Source: Planctomycetota bacterium
GTDB taxonomy: Bacteria; Planctomycetota; UBA1135; UBA2386
NCBI GenBank assembly: GCA_020425885.1
Contig: JAGQRA010000791.1
Coordinates: 1-6,159, forward strand
Direction of reading: 5' to 3'
Length of the DNA: 6,159 nt
Numbering within the stretch: position 1 is the stretch's first letter; every line of letters starts with the position of its first letter. Shown here one piece after another: positions 1-5,983 of this stretch. The position numbers and the translations under genes are program-made. Below the pieces are notes generated by a model. The model was given only the letters and a program-made list of their open reading frames with translations, searched no databases and was not told the DNA's origin.

Positions 1-614
1 CGGTGACGGCGAAGACCAAGACCACCCTGATCTTCATCAATCAGATCCGCGAGAAGATCGGCGTCGTGTTCGGCAGCCCCGCGACGACGACCGGCGGCCG
101 CGCCCTCAAGTTCTACTCGTCGATCCGGATCGACATCCGACGCATCGGTACGATCAAGGATGGCGACACGCCGATCGGGGCCCGCACCAAGGCGACCGTC
201 GTCAAGAACAAGGTCGCGCCGCCGTTCAAGAAGTGCGAGTTCGACATCCTGTTCGCCGAGGGCATCAACCGGCTCGGCGAGATGCTCGACCTCGGTGTCG
301 AGCACGGCATCCTGCGCCGATCGGGGACCTGGCTCAGCCATGGCGAGACCAGGCTGGGCCAAGGCCGCGAGCGGGCCCGCGAGTTCTTGAAGGAGAACCC
401 GGAGGTGGCGGAGGAAATCCTCGACCAGGTGCTGATCAAGCTCGGGGTCAGGACCGACTCCTCCAGGGTCAACCCCGAAGCTGCCACCGCAGCCGGCTCC
501 GCGGCTGACAAGACGGCCTCGCGATCCGCGCCGTCACGATCCTCGGATGCGCGGGTCGCGGGGGCTGGCGGCAACAAGGTCGCCGCCGGTGAGACCGCGA
601 CCTCGTCGAACTGA
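1..614 (+). CDS. recA: RecA recombinase, C-terminal part (5' end outside window)
   Basis: This is the C-terminal half of RecA, the ATP-dependent filament protein that pairs homologous DNA strands and triggers LexA self-cleavage in the SOS response. The first full codon is at 3. It is a GTG, but it lies inside the protein (about residue 181 in E. coli numbering), so it is not the start. Seen in the visible residues: [10 protein letters not shown] with the allosteric Gln at residue 14, DNA-binding loop L2 with the Phe of VVFG (residue 23) and [11 protein letters not shown], and [10 protein letters not shown] at 67-75 with the two lysines (68, 70) that in the family contact ATP across the subunit interface. 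The C-terminal domain follows ([40 protein letters not shown]). Then comes a tail of about 55 residues rich in Ala (14) and Ser (10), with 7 basic and 5 acidic residues, unlike the strongly acidic tail of E. coli RecA. No recX follows; alaS is next. Confidence 0.97.
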   Translation, partial: VTAKTKTTLIFINQIREKIGVVFGSPATTTGGRALKFYSSIRIDIRRIGTIKDGDTPIGARTKATVVKNKVAPPFKKCEFDILFAEGINRLGEMLDLGVEHGILRRSGTWLSHGETRLGQGRERAREFLKENPEVAEEILDQVLIKLGVRTDSSRVNPEAATAAGSAADKTASRSAPSRSSDARVAGAGGNKVAAGETATSSN

Positions 615-619
615 CGAGG
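601..619 (+). other. Hairpin across the recA stop codon
   Basis: CCTCGTC at 601-607 is the exact reverse complement of GACGAGG at 613-619, giving a 7-bp G/C-rich stem with a 5-base loop (GAACT). The TGA stop of recA (612-614) sits at the loop/stem border. No T-run follows, so it is not a classical intrinsic terminator. It could slow 3' decay of the recA message or partly end transcription before alaS. The pairing is seen; the role is inference. Confidence 0.45.
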
Positions 620-686
620 CCGGCACCGTGTCTGCTGATTGGGGCCGCTGATCGGACCTGCGGATCGAGGTTGGTCGGCGGCAGGG

Positions 687-715
687 TTCCTTCGGTGGGA
701 GGCGATCGCTACAAC
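687..715 (+). promoter_or_regulatory. Weak candidate promoter for alaS
   Basis: TTCCTT (687-692), a 17-base spacer and TACAAC (710-715) could form a sigma-70-type promoter that would start transcription near 722, about 18 bases before the alaS ATG. The -10 matches 4 of 6 consensus bases but the -35 is poor, so this is only a candidate; alaS may instead be read from the recA promoter. The rest of the 125-base gap shows only a loose direct repeat (GCTGATTGG at 634-642, GCTGATCGG at 647-655). Confidence 0.2.
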
Positions 716-725
716 GTTCGCCCCC
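697..725 (+). promoter_or_regulatory. Leader hairpin covering an orphan Shine-Dalgarno-like site before alaS
   Basis: GGGAGG at 697-702 is the only good Shine-Dalgarno-like sequence upstream of alaS, but it is 37 bases from the ATG at 740, too far for direct use. It can pair with the downstream TCGCCCCC (718-725): 698-705 against 718-725, with a single A.C mismatch at 700/723 and a 12-base loop. The 8-base palindrome GCGATCGC lies at 702-709. If transcribed, this fold would hide the site and leave the ATG in the single-stranded stretch after it. Pairing is seen; any control of alaS translation is inference, and the structure would be lost if transcription starts at about 722. Confidence 0.3.
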
Positions 726-739
726 GATCAAGCACCGCC

Positions 740-3409
740 ATGAAGCCCCTGCCCGCAGCCGAGATCCGCGCCCGTTTCATCCAGTTCTTCGTCGAACGAG
801 GCCATCAGCAGATGGCTTCGGACTCGCTGGTGCCGAAGAACGATCCGACCCTGCTGTTCACCGGGGCCGGCATGAACCAGTTCAAGGACATGTTCCTCGG
901 CAAGGGAACGCTGGCCAGCAAGCGCGTGACGACATCGCAGAAGTGCCTGCGCGTCCCCGACCTCGACAATGTCGGCAAGACGCCGCGGCATCACACCTTC
1001 TTCGAGATGCTCGGCAACTTCTCGTTCGGCGACTACTTCAAGAAGGAGTGCATCCGCTGGGAGTGGGAGTTCTTCAAGGATGTCTGCGGCATCCCGGCCG
1101 AGCAGATGGTCGTCACCATCTATCAGGACGACGACGAGGCCCACGAGATCTGGACCAAGGACATCGGCCTGTCGCCGGACAAGGTGTTCCGCTTCGGCGA
1201 GAAGGAGAACTTCTGGCCGGCGGAGGCGCCGAGCAAAGGCCCCAACGGCGTCTGCGGGCCGTGCTCCGAGATCTACTTCGACGCCCGCCCGGGCGAACAG
1301 TATCCGGACAAGGCCGGGCTGAAGGCGCTTCCCGACGACCGGTTCACCGAGATCGGCAACTGCGTCTTCACGCAGTTCGACCGCCAGTCGGACGGCAGCC
1401 TGTTGCCGCTACCGCAGAAGAACATCGATGTCGGGCTCGGGCTCGAGCGCATCGTCGCGGTGCTGCAGGGCGCGCCCAACAACTTCGAGACCGACCTGTT
1501 CCGTCCGTACCTCGACTGGATCGGGTCCCGCACCGGCACGGCCTACGGCGCCGATGCCGAGCGCGATGTCCGCATGCGGCGGATTGCCGATCACATCCGG
1601 GCGTTGACGTTCTGCATCGCCGACGGCGCCTTGCCGAGCAACGAAGGCCGCGGTTACGTCGTGCGCAAGATCCTGCGCCGCGCCGCCCGCGATGGCTACG
1701 AGCTCGGACTCGACAAGCCGTTCCTGTTCGAGTTGGTCGATGTCGTGGGCGAGGTGATGGGAGCGGCCTATCCCGAAGTGCGCGAGTCGCGGACCCAGTG
1801 CCGGGCCGTGATCCGCGGCGAGGAGGAGAGCTTCCTCACCGTCTACCGGCAGGGCATGCAGCGACTCGAGGAGTTCCTGCGCAAGGCCGAGAAGCCGGCC
1901 GCGGATGCCTGCACCGCCGGCAGTGGCGAGTTCGCGTTCCAGCTGCACGACACCTACGGCTTCCCGGTCGACATCACGCTGAAGGTGATGGAGGAGGGCG
2001 GCCATCGTCTCGACGAGGCCGCGTTCGAGGCCGCCATGACGGCGCAGCGCGAGCGCGCCCGGGCCGGGACCCAGACCCTCGAGGCCGTGTTCACCGCCAG
2101 CGTCGCGGTCGTGTTGCGCGAGGCCGGCCATGCGCCGACCAGCTTCGTCGGCTACGACAGCCTGTGCGCCGAATCGACGTTGTTGGCGCTGGTCGGTGAG
2201 GGCGACGTGCTGCTCGGCGGTGCCCGCGAAGGTGACGGGGTCGTGCTCGTCACCGCCGTGACCCCTTGCTACGCCCAGGGCGGTGGCCAGGTCGGTGATC
2301 GCGGCACGCTGCGTACGGCAACCGGCGAGGCCCGGATCCGCAACACGACCGCGCTCGATGGCTACTGGTTGCACCAGGCCGTGGTCGAGAACGGAAGCAT
2401 CGAGGCCGGGCAACCGTGCACGGTCGCGGTCGACGAGTCCGCGCGGCGCGCGACCGAGCGCAATCACACCGCCACCCACCTGTTGCACGCGGCGTTGCGG
2501 CAGGTGCTCGGTGACCATGTCAGCCAGGCCGGCTCCGAGGTCGCACCCGAGCGGTTGCGCTTCGACTACACCCAGCCCGAGAAGCCGACGCAGGCGCAAC
2601 TCGACCTCGTCGAGGACATCGTCAACGCCGAGGTGTTGCGGGCGACGGTGGTGGAGGCGGCGGTGCAGCCGCTCGACGCGGCGCGAGCCCAGGGCTTCGT
2701 CGCGTTGTTCGGCGAGAAGTACGGTGCCGAGGTGCGCACCCTGCGAGTCGGTGACTTCAGCAAGGAGCTGTGCGGTGGCACCCACGTCGGCAACACCGGC
2801 AACATCGGCGGCTTCCGCATCGTCACCGAGACCGCGGTCGCGGCCGGCACCCGCCGCCTCGAGGCGGTGACCGGTCTGCAGGCTCTGGCGCTGGCGCGCG
2901 AGGAACGGCGCCAGCTCGGCGATCTGTCGTTGGCCCTGAAGGTGCCGCCCGCCCGCGTCGGCGAGCGCGTGCGCGAGATCGGCGAGGAGCTGAAGCGTAC
3001 CCGCAAGGAGCTCGAGAAGGCCCTGGCCCCCGATTTCGAGGTCGAGCTCGACAAGCTGCGCGCCAGCGCGCGCGAGCGCGACGGTGTCCGCACCGCGATC
3101 TACAATCGGCCCGGGCTGCAGGCCAAGGACCTGCAGGAACTGATGCGACGCGCGCAGCAGGCCCTCGATCCGTTCGCCGGCGTCGGCTTCAGCGCCGCCG
3201 GCGACGTCGTGCACGTCGTCGCCGTCGTCAGCAAGGCCTCGACCGACAAGGTCCAGGCTGGCGCCCTCGTCAAGCAGGTCGTTGCGGTGCTCGGCGGCGG
3301 CGGCGGCGGTCGACCCGAGCAGGCTCAGGGCAAGGGCCAGGATGCCACCAAGATCGAGGCCGCCATCGCGGTCGCGGAGGCGACCTTGGTCGCGGCCGGG
3401 CTGCGTTAG
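740..3409 (+). CDS. alaS: Alanyl-tRNA synthetase
   Basis: A class II aminoacyl-tRNA synthetase in the cytoplasm that charges tRNA-Ala and clears mischarged Ser and Gly. The protein is 889 residues, close to the family norm (E. coli 876). The catalytic domain shows DPTLLFTGAGMNQFKD (35-50), HHTFFEMLGNFSFGDYF (84-100), GVCGPCSEIYFD (170-181) and DVGLGLERI (230-238). Asn301 and Asp404 line up with residues that read the G3:U70 pair of tRNA-Ala. The editing domain has YAQGGGQVGD (511-520) and zinc ligands H576, H580, C678 and H682 (HTATH and CGGTH). The C-terminal DHHA1/C-Ala domain has a glycine-rich motif at 852-859. The ATG at 740 is chosen because MKPLPAAEIRARFIQFF matches the normal N-terminus; a TTG at 671 would add 23 residues unlike the family. 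No Shine-Dalgarno lies at normal distance. The usual E of the editing-loop YAES is Q, and a conserved Lys of the C-terminal motif is Gly; both are small departures in an otherwise intact enzyme. Confidence 0.98.
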   Translation: MKPLPAAEIRARFIQFFVERGHQQMASDSLVPKNDPTLLFTGAGMNQFKDMFLGKGTLASKRVTTSQKCLRVPDLDNVGKTPRHHTFFEMLGNFSFGDYFKKECIRWEWEFFKDVCGIPAEQMVVTIYQDDDEAHEIWTKDIGLSPDKVFRFGEKENFWPAEAPSKGPNGVCGPCSEIYFDARPGEQYPDKAGLKALPDDRFTEIGNCVFTQFDRQSDGSLLPLPQKNIDVGLGLERIVAVLQGAPNNFETDLFRPYLDWIGSRTGTAYGADAERDVRMRRIADHIRALTFCIADGALPSNEGRGYVVRKILRRAARDGYELGLDKPFLFELVDVVGEVMGAAYPEVRESRTQCRAVIRGEEESFLTVYRQGMQRLEEFLRKAEKPAADACTAGSGEFAFQLHDTYGFPVDITLKVMEEGGHRLDEAAFEAAMTAQRERARAGTQTLEAVFTASVAVVLREAGHAPTSFVGYDSLCAESTLLALVGEGDVLLGGAREGDGVVLVTAVTPCYAQGGGQVGDRGTLRTATGEARIRNTTALDGYWLHQAVVENGSIEAGQPCTVAVDESARRATERNHTATHLLHAALRQVLGDHVSQAGSEVAPERLRFDYTQPEKPTQAQLDLVEDIVNAEVLRATVVEAAVQPLDAARAQGFVALFGEKYGAEVRTLRVGDFSKELCGGTHVGNTGNIGGFRIVTETAVAAGTRRLEAVTGLQALALAREERRQLGDLSLALKVPPARVGERVREIGEELKRTRKELEKALAPDFEVELDKLRASARERDGVRTAIYNRPGLQAKDLQELMRRAQQALDPFAGVGFSAAGDVVHVVAVVSKASTDKVQAGALVKQVVAVLGGGGGGRPEQAQGKGQDATKIEAAIAVAEATLVAAGLR

Positions 3410-3429
3410 GTTCGGCGCTCGGTTCGTTG

Positions 3430-3456
3430 CGGCCAGGACTTGCGACCGCCTGGCCG
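3430..3456 (+). terminator. Terminator-like hairpin after alaS
   Basis: CGGCCAGG (3430-3437) pairs perfectly with CCTGGCCG (3449-3456), an 8-bp G/C-rich stem with an 11-base loop, starting 21 bases after the alaS stop. Only three T's follow (3459-3461), so if it terminates it is a weak-tail intrinsic terminator, as is common at high GC. Its place between alaS and a new promoter supports the idea of a transcription-unit boundary. Confidence 0.5.
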
Positions 3457-3461
3457 AGTTT

Positions 3462-3504
3462 GCGCGAAGTCCCGACAAACCCGTGCCTCGCGTTGACTTC
3501 GCGC
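3462..3504 (+). promoter_or_regulatory. 10-base inverted repeat overlapping the rpmF promoter (candidate operator)
   Basis: GCGCGAAGTC at 3462-3471 is the exact reverse complement of GACTTCGCGC at 3495-3504. Arm centres are 33 bases apart, about three turns of B-DNA, so both arms would face the same side of the helix. The right arm covers four bases of the -35 box (3493-3498) and runs into the spacer. A dimeric or tetrameric regulator bound here would block RNA polymerase, which fits an operator for the rpmF-plsX-fabH operon. It does not resemble the FapR site of Firmicutes. Alternatively, in read-through RNA from alaS it forms a 10-bp stem with a 23-base loop. The repeat is seen; the regulator is unknown. 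Confidence 0.45.
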
Positions 3505-3520
3505 CTCGGCGGCGTAATCT
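3493..3520 (+). promoter_or_regulatory. Sigma-70-type promoter for the rpmF-plsX-fabH operon
   Basis: TTGACT (3493-3498, five of six matches to the -35 consensus), a 16-base spacer and TAATCT (3515-3520, matching the key first T, second A and last T of the -10). Transcription would start near 3527, giving a leader of about 60 bases before the rpmF ATG. It stands out because the surrounding DNA is very G/C-rich and it lies exactly between a terminator-like hairpin and the first gene of a known operon. Not experimentally supported. Confidence 0.6.
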
Positions 3521-3549
3521 CCCCGCCCTTCATTTCCTGGAAACCCTGT

Positions 3550-3573
3550 CCCGCGAGCACAATCGACCGCGGG
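3550..3573 (+). promoter_or_regulatory. Hairpin in the rpmF leader
   Basis: CCCGCG (3550-3555) is the reverse complement of CGCGGG (3568-3573), a 6-bp all-G/C stem with a 12-base loop, ending 13 bases before the rpmF ATG. It lies in the region expected to contact the ribosome, and no Shine-Dalgarno is visible there (GGCCCGGACGCGAAT precedes the ATG). It could affect initiation or be a protein-binding site, but a short G/C-only stem is common by chance at this base composition. Confidence 0.3.
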
Positions 3574-3586
3574 CCCGGACGCGAAT

Positions 3587-3769
3587 ATGGCAAACCCGAA
3601 GCGAAAACTGAGCCGCGCCAGCAAAGGCCACCGTCGCGCTCACCTGACCCTGCAACGGGCGCAGCTCGTACGTTGCACCCACTGCGGATCGATGATCCGG
3701 CCGCACACGATCTGCAAGGCCTGTGGCCACTATCGTGGTCGCCAGATCCTCCTGGCCCAGAACGACTGA
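3587..3769 (+). CDS. rpmF: Large-subunit ribosomal protein bL32, zinc-binding form
   Basis: A 60-residue basic protein of the 50S ribosomal subunit. The N-terminus MANPKRKLSRASKGHRRAH matches the family's MAVPKRK...RRAH pattern. Two CxxC pairs, C30-C33 (CTHC) and C43-C46 (CKAC), form the zinc ribbon of the C+ type of bL32; some bacteria carry a zinc-free paralogue, not seen here. Length is normal (about 56-60). The ATG is set by the conserved MA-PKRK start even though no Shine-Dalgarno precedes it. It is the first gene of the rpmF-plsX-fabH arrangement known from many bacteria, which ties ribosome and membrane-lipid production together; 114 bases separate it from plsX. Confidence 0.97.
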   Translation: MANPKRKLSRASKGHRRAHLTLQRAQLVRCTHCGSMIRPHTICKACGHYRGRQILLAQND

Positions 3770-3883
3770 GCGAGGCGGCGCGCCGTCGCCGACCGCGGGC
3801 TGGAGTCGGCCGTGGCTCCGCTTTGCGGCAGCTGCGGTCGCACGCTCTGAGGCGCATTCCATTCCCTTATTCGGAGGCTGCAC
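3770..3883 (+). other. rpmF-plsX spacer with G/C-rich hairpins
   Basis: This 114-base gap has no gene and no convincing promoter. It holds a perfect 10-base palindrome CGGCGCGCCG (3776-3785), a 6-bp stem GCCGAC/GTCGGC (3788-3793 with 3805-3810), a small stem CCGC-TTT-GCGG (3818-3828) and the palindrome GCAGCTGC (3828-3835). No T-run follows any of them. They may be RNA-processing or partial-termination elements that let rpmF be expressed more than plsX, or just a by-product of high GC. The last 25 bases are more A/T-rich and carry the plsX ribosome-binding site. Confidence 0.3.
3873..3877 (+). promoter_or_regulatory. Ribosome-binding site that fixes the TTG start of plsX
   Basis: GGAGG at 3873-3877 lies 6 bases before TTG at 3884. 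The strong site and ideal spacing support TTG as the real start; no in-frame ATG or GTG lies between the preceding stop and this codon. Confidence 0.8.
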
Positions 3884-4933
3884 TTGAGCAAGGTTGTGCT
3901 CGATGCCGTGGGTGGCGATCACGCTCCCGACGAAGCCGTCGCGGGTGTGGCGCTCGCCATCGACAGGGGTTTCGTCAAGCCCGAAGAGCTGTTGCTGACC
4001 GGGCCCGAGGACGTGATCCGGCGCGCCTTGGGCGACAACCAGTCGCTGCGGCAGCACGGTCTCGACGCGTCGGCGTTCGAGGTGCACGACGCACCCGACG
4101 TTCTGACCTGCGATGACTCGCCGATGGACGCGATGCGCAAGAAGCCGCGCAACAGCATCGCCATCGGCATCCAGCTGGTGAAGGCCGGCAAGGCCGGTTC
4201 GTTCATCAGCGCCGGTTCGACCGGGACCGTCGTCGCGGCCGCGACCCTTGGCCTGCGCTGTCTCGAGGGCATCCGTCGCCCGGCCATCGCGGCCATGATC
4301 CACGGCGACAAGAACCCGTTCCTGGTGCTCGATGTCGGCGCCAATCCGCAGCCGAAGGCCCACCACCTGGCGCAGTACGCGTTGATGGGGTCGGCCTACT
4401 ATGCCGGCACGTTCGGTTCCACGCTCGGCGTCGAGACGCCGAACGTCGGCATCCTGAACATCGGCAGCGAGGAGGGGAAGGGCAACCCGCTGGTGCGGGA
4501 GGCCCGCAACCTGATCAAGGAGCTGCCGGTCCGGTTCCAGGGCAACATCGAGGGCGTCGACGTCTTCCATGGCGACTGCCACGTCGTCGTCACCGATGGC
4601 TTCACCGGCAACGTGCTGCTGAAGTCCAGCGAGGGCATCGCCGAATACCTGCTCAAGATCGTCGGCCAGGCCATGCATCAGGTCGGCCTCGATCGCGCCA
4701 CCATCGGCAGGGTGCTCGGCGAGGTCATGCCGCGCGTCGACTTCTCCGAGTACGGCGGCGCGCTGCTGCTCGGCGTCGAAGGCATCGTCACCATCTGCCA
4801 CGGTCGCTCGCGGGCCCCGGCCTTTGCCAACGCGATCCGCTTCGCGTTGCAAGCCCTCGATGGCAACGTCAATCAGCACATCATCCAGGCAGCAAGGCAG
4901 ATGACCTTGCCGGCGGCCGACACCAACGGATGA
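3884..4933 (+). CDS. plsX: Phosphate acyltransferase PlsX
   Basis: A membrane-associated enzyme that swaps the acyl carrier protein of acyl-ACP for phosphate. The acyl-phosphate product is used by PlsY to acylate glycerol-3-phosphate, the first step of phospholipid synthesis in most bacteria. The protein is 349 residues, normal for the family. Family motifs in order: LDAVGGDHAP (6-15), SAGSTGT (109-115; usual form SAGNTGA), LDVGAN (149-154), NIGSEEGKGN (192-201), DGFTGNVLLKSSEG (238-251) and EYGGALLLGV followed by ICHG (289-307). No signal peptide or transmembrane segment is evident, as expected for a peripheral protein. It starts with TTG, which, with the gap after rpmF, may keep translation below that of the ribosomal protein. 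It is followed after 46 bases by fabH, its usual operon partner. Confident by motif content and context. Confidence 0.97.
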   Translation: MSKVVLDAVGGDHAPDEAVAGVALAIDRGFVKPEELLLTGPEDVIRRALGDNQSLRQHGLDASAFEVHDAPDVLTCDDSPMDAMRKKPRNSIAIGIQLVKAGKAGSFISAGSTGTVVAAATLGLRCLEGIRRPAIAAMIHGDKNPFLVLDVGANPQPKAHHLAQYALMGSAYYAGTFGSTLGVETPNVGILNIGSEEGKGNPLVREARNLIKELPVRFQGNIEGVDVFHGDCHVVVTDGFTGNVLLKSSEGIAEYLLKIVGQAMHQVGLDRATIGRVLGEVMPRVDFSEYGGALLLGVEGIVTICHGRSRAPAFANAIRFALQALDGNVNQHIIQAARQMTLPAADTNG

Positions 4934-4966
4934 CTGCCTGCCACCACAATTCCGCGTCCGGCAAAC

Positions 4967-4973
4967 AGGAGGT
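4967..4973 (+). promoter_or_regulatory. Consensus ribosome-binding site of fabH
   Basis: AGGAGGT at 4967-4973 is a full Shine-Dalgarno match placed 6 bases before the fabH ATG (4980). It contrasts with alaS and rpmF, which have no such site at normal distance. Confidence 0.85.
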
Positions 4974-4979
4974 CGGCTG

Positions 4980-5969
4980 ATGAGTTCCCTGATCCCCGTC
5001 GGCGTTGCCGGCCTCGGCAAGTACGTCCCGGACAAGCGGCTCTCGAACCACGATCTCGAGAAGATGGTCGACACCTCGGACGAGTGGATCGTGCAGCGCA
5101 CGGGCATCTCCGAGCGTCGGGTGGCGGCACCCGAGCAGGTGACCAGCACGATGGCGCTGCTCGCCGCGCAGCAGGCGCTCGACGATGCCGGCATGAAGGC
5201 CGAGGAGCTCGACCTCGTCATCTGCGCCACCGTGACCGGAGACCAGCCGTTCCCGGCGACCTCGTGTCGCATCGGCTTCGACCTCGGCGCCGTCAATGCC
5301 GGCGGCTTCGACCTCTCGGCGGCCTGCAGCGGTTTCGTCTTCGGCTCGCAGAGCGCGACCAGCATGATCGCGAGCGGGCAGTTCAGGAACGTGCTCGTCG
5401 TCGGCGCCGAGGTCCTGACCCGGATCCTCGACTACCGGGATCGCAACACCTGCGTGCTGTTCGGCGACGGCGCCGGCGCGGCGGTGTACACGCCGCTCGA
5501 ACGGGCCGGCCGCGGCGAGTTCCTCGGCGGCTCGATCGGCATGGAGGGCGGCGCCGAAGACGTCCTGGCCCAGCCGGGCGGCGGCAGCCGACATCCGGCG
5601 ACCACGGCCTCGCTCGAAGCCGGGCTGCACTTCATGAAGATGGGTGGCACCAAGGTCTACAAGTTCGCGGTGCGCATCTTCGCCAAGCTCGTGCAGGACG
5701 TCGTCGAGAGGTACGGCATCGACGACATCGGCGTCATCATCCCGCACCAGGTCAACCAGCGCATCATCGAGGCGGCGATGGACAACATCGGGATGCCGAT
5801 GGACAAGGTGTTCATCAACATCGACCGCTACGGCAACACCTCGGCCGCGTCGGTCCCGATCGCCCTGCGCGAGGCCTATGACGCGGGTCGCCTCGAGAAG
5901 GGCAAGCTCGTGGTGATGCCGGCGTTCGGCGCGGGCATGGCCTGGGGGCATGTCCTGCTGCGCTGGTGA
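4980..5969 (+). CDS. fabH: Beta-ketoacyl-ACP synthase III (FabH)
   Basis: A thiolase-fold condensing enzyme that starts type II fatty-acid synthesis by joining an acyl-CoA primer, usually acetyl-CoA, to malonyl-ACP. The 329-residue length is typical. The catalytic triad is complete: Cys116 in SAACSGF, His256 in IPHQVNQ and Asn286 in YGNTSAAS. DEWIVQRTGISERR (34-47) holds the conserved Trp that stacks on CoA. Arg261 lines up with the E. coli ACP-docking Arg249. FGDGAGAAV (161-169) and the C-terminal FGAGMAWGHVLLRW are standard. Primer preference (straight or branched chain) cannot be read from the sequence. The start is fixed by a consensus ribosome-binding site. It sits between plsX and a reductase gene, so the products act in consecutive steps of lipid synthesis. 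Related 3-oxoacyl synthases of secondary metabolism share the fold, but the operon context favours FabH. Confidence 0.97.
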   Translation: MSSLIPVGVAGLGKYVPDKRLSNHDLEKMVDTSDEWIVQRTGISERRVAAPEQVTSTMALLAAQQALDDAGMKAEELDLVICATVTGDQPFPATSCRIGFDLGAVNAGGFDLSAACSGFVFGSQSATSMIASGQFRNVLVVGAEVLTRILDYRDRNTCVLFGDGAGAAVYTPLERAGRGEFLGGSIGMEGGAEDVLAQPGGGSRHPATTASLEAGLHFMKMGGTKVYKFAVRIFAKLVQDVVERYGIDDIGVIIPHQVNQRIIEAAMDNIGMPMDKVFINIDRYGNTSAASVPIALREAYDAGRLEKGKLVVMPAFGAGMAWGHVLLRW

Positions 5970-5983
5970 ACGAAGGCGATCCC

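Noticed and set aside
3..5. GTG at the window edge as a possible start of a short RecA-like protein
   Set aside because: The reading frame is open to the window edge and the residues match the middle of RecA, so the gene simply begins outside the window.
671..739. An upstream TTG start adding 23 residues to AlaS
   Set aside because: The extra residues do not resemble any AlaS N-terminus, and the family start aligns with ATG 740.
943..2199. A 418-codon plus-strand frame inside alaS in another frame
   Set aside because: The translation is Arg/Gly/Ala-rich and lacks motifs, as expected for an out-of-frame reading of high-GC coding DNA.
1409..3478. A 689-codon open frame on the minus strand opposite alaS
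   Set aside because: It mirrors the alaS reading frame, which is proven by family motifs. Long antisense open frames are expected at this G/C-rich third-position bias, and its translation is low-complexity with no recognisable domain.
3530..5365. A 611-codon open frame on the minus strand across rpmF, plsX and part of fabH
   Set aside because: It overlaps three certain genes, has no family-like motifs and no good ribosome-binding site; it is a composition artefact.
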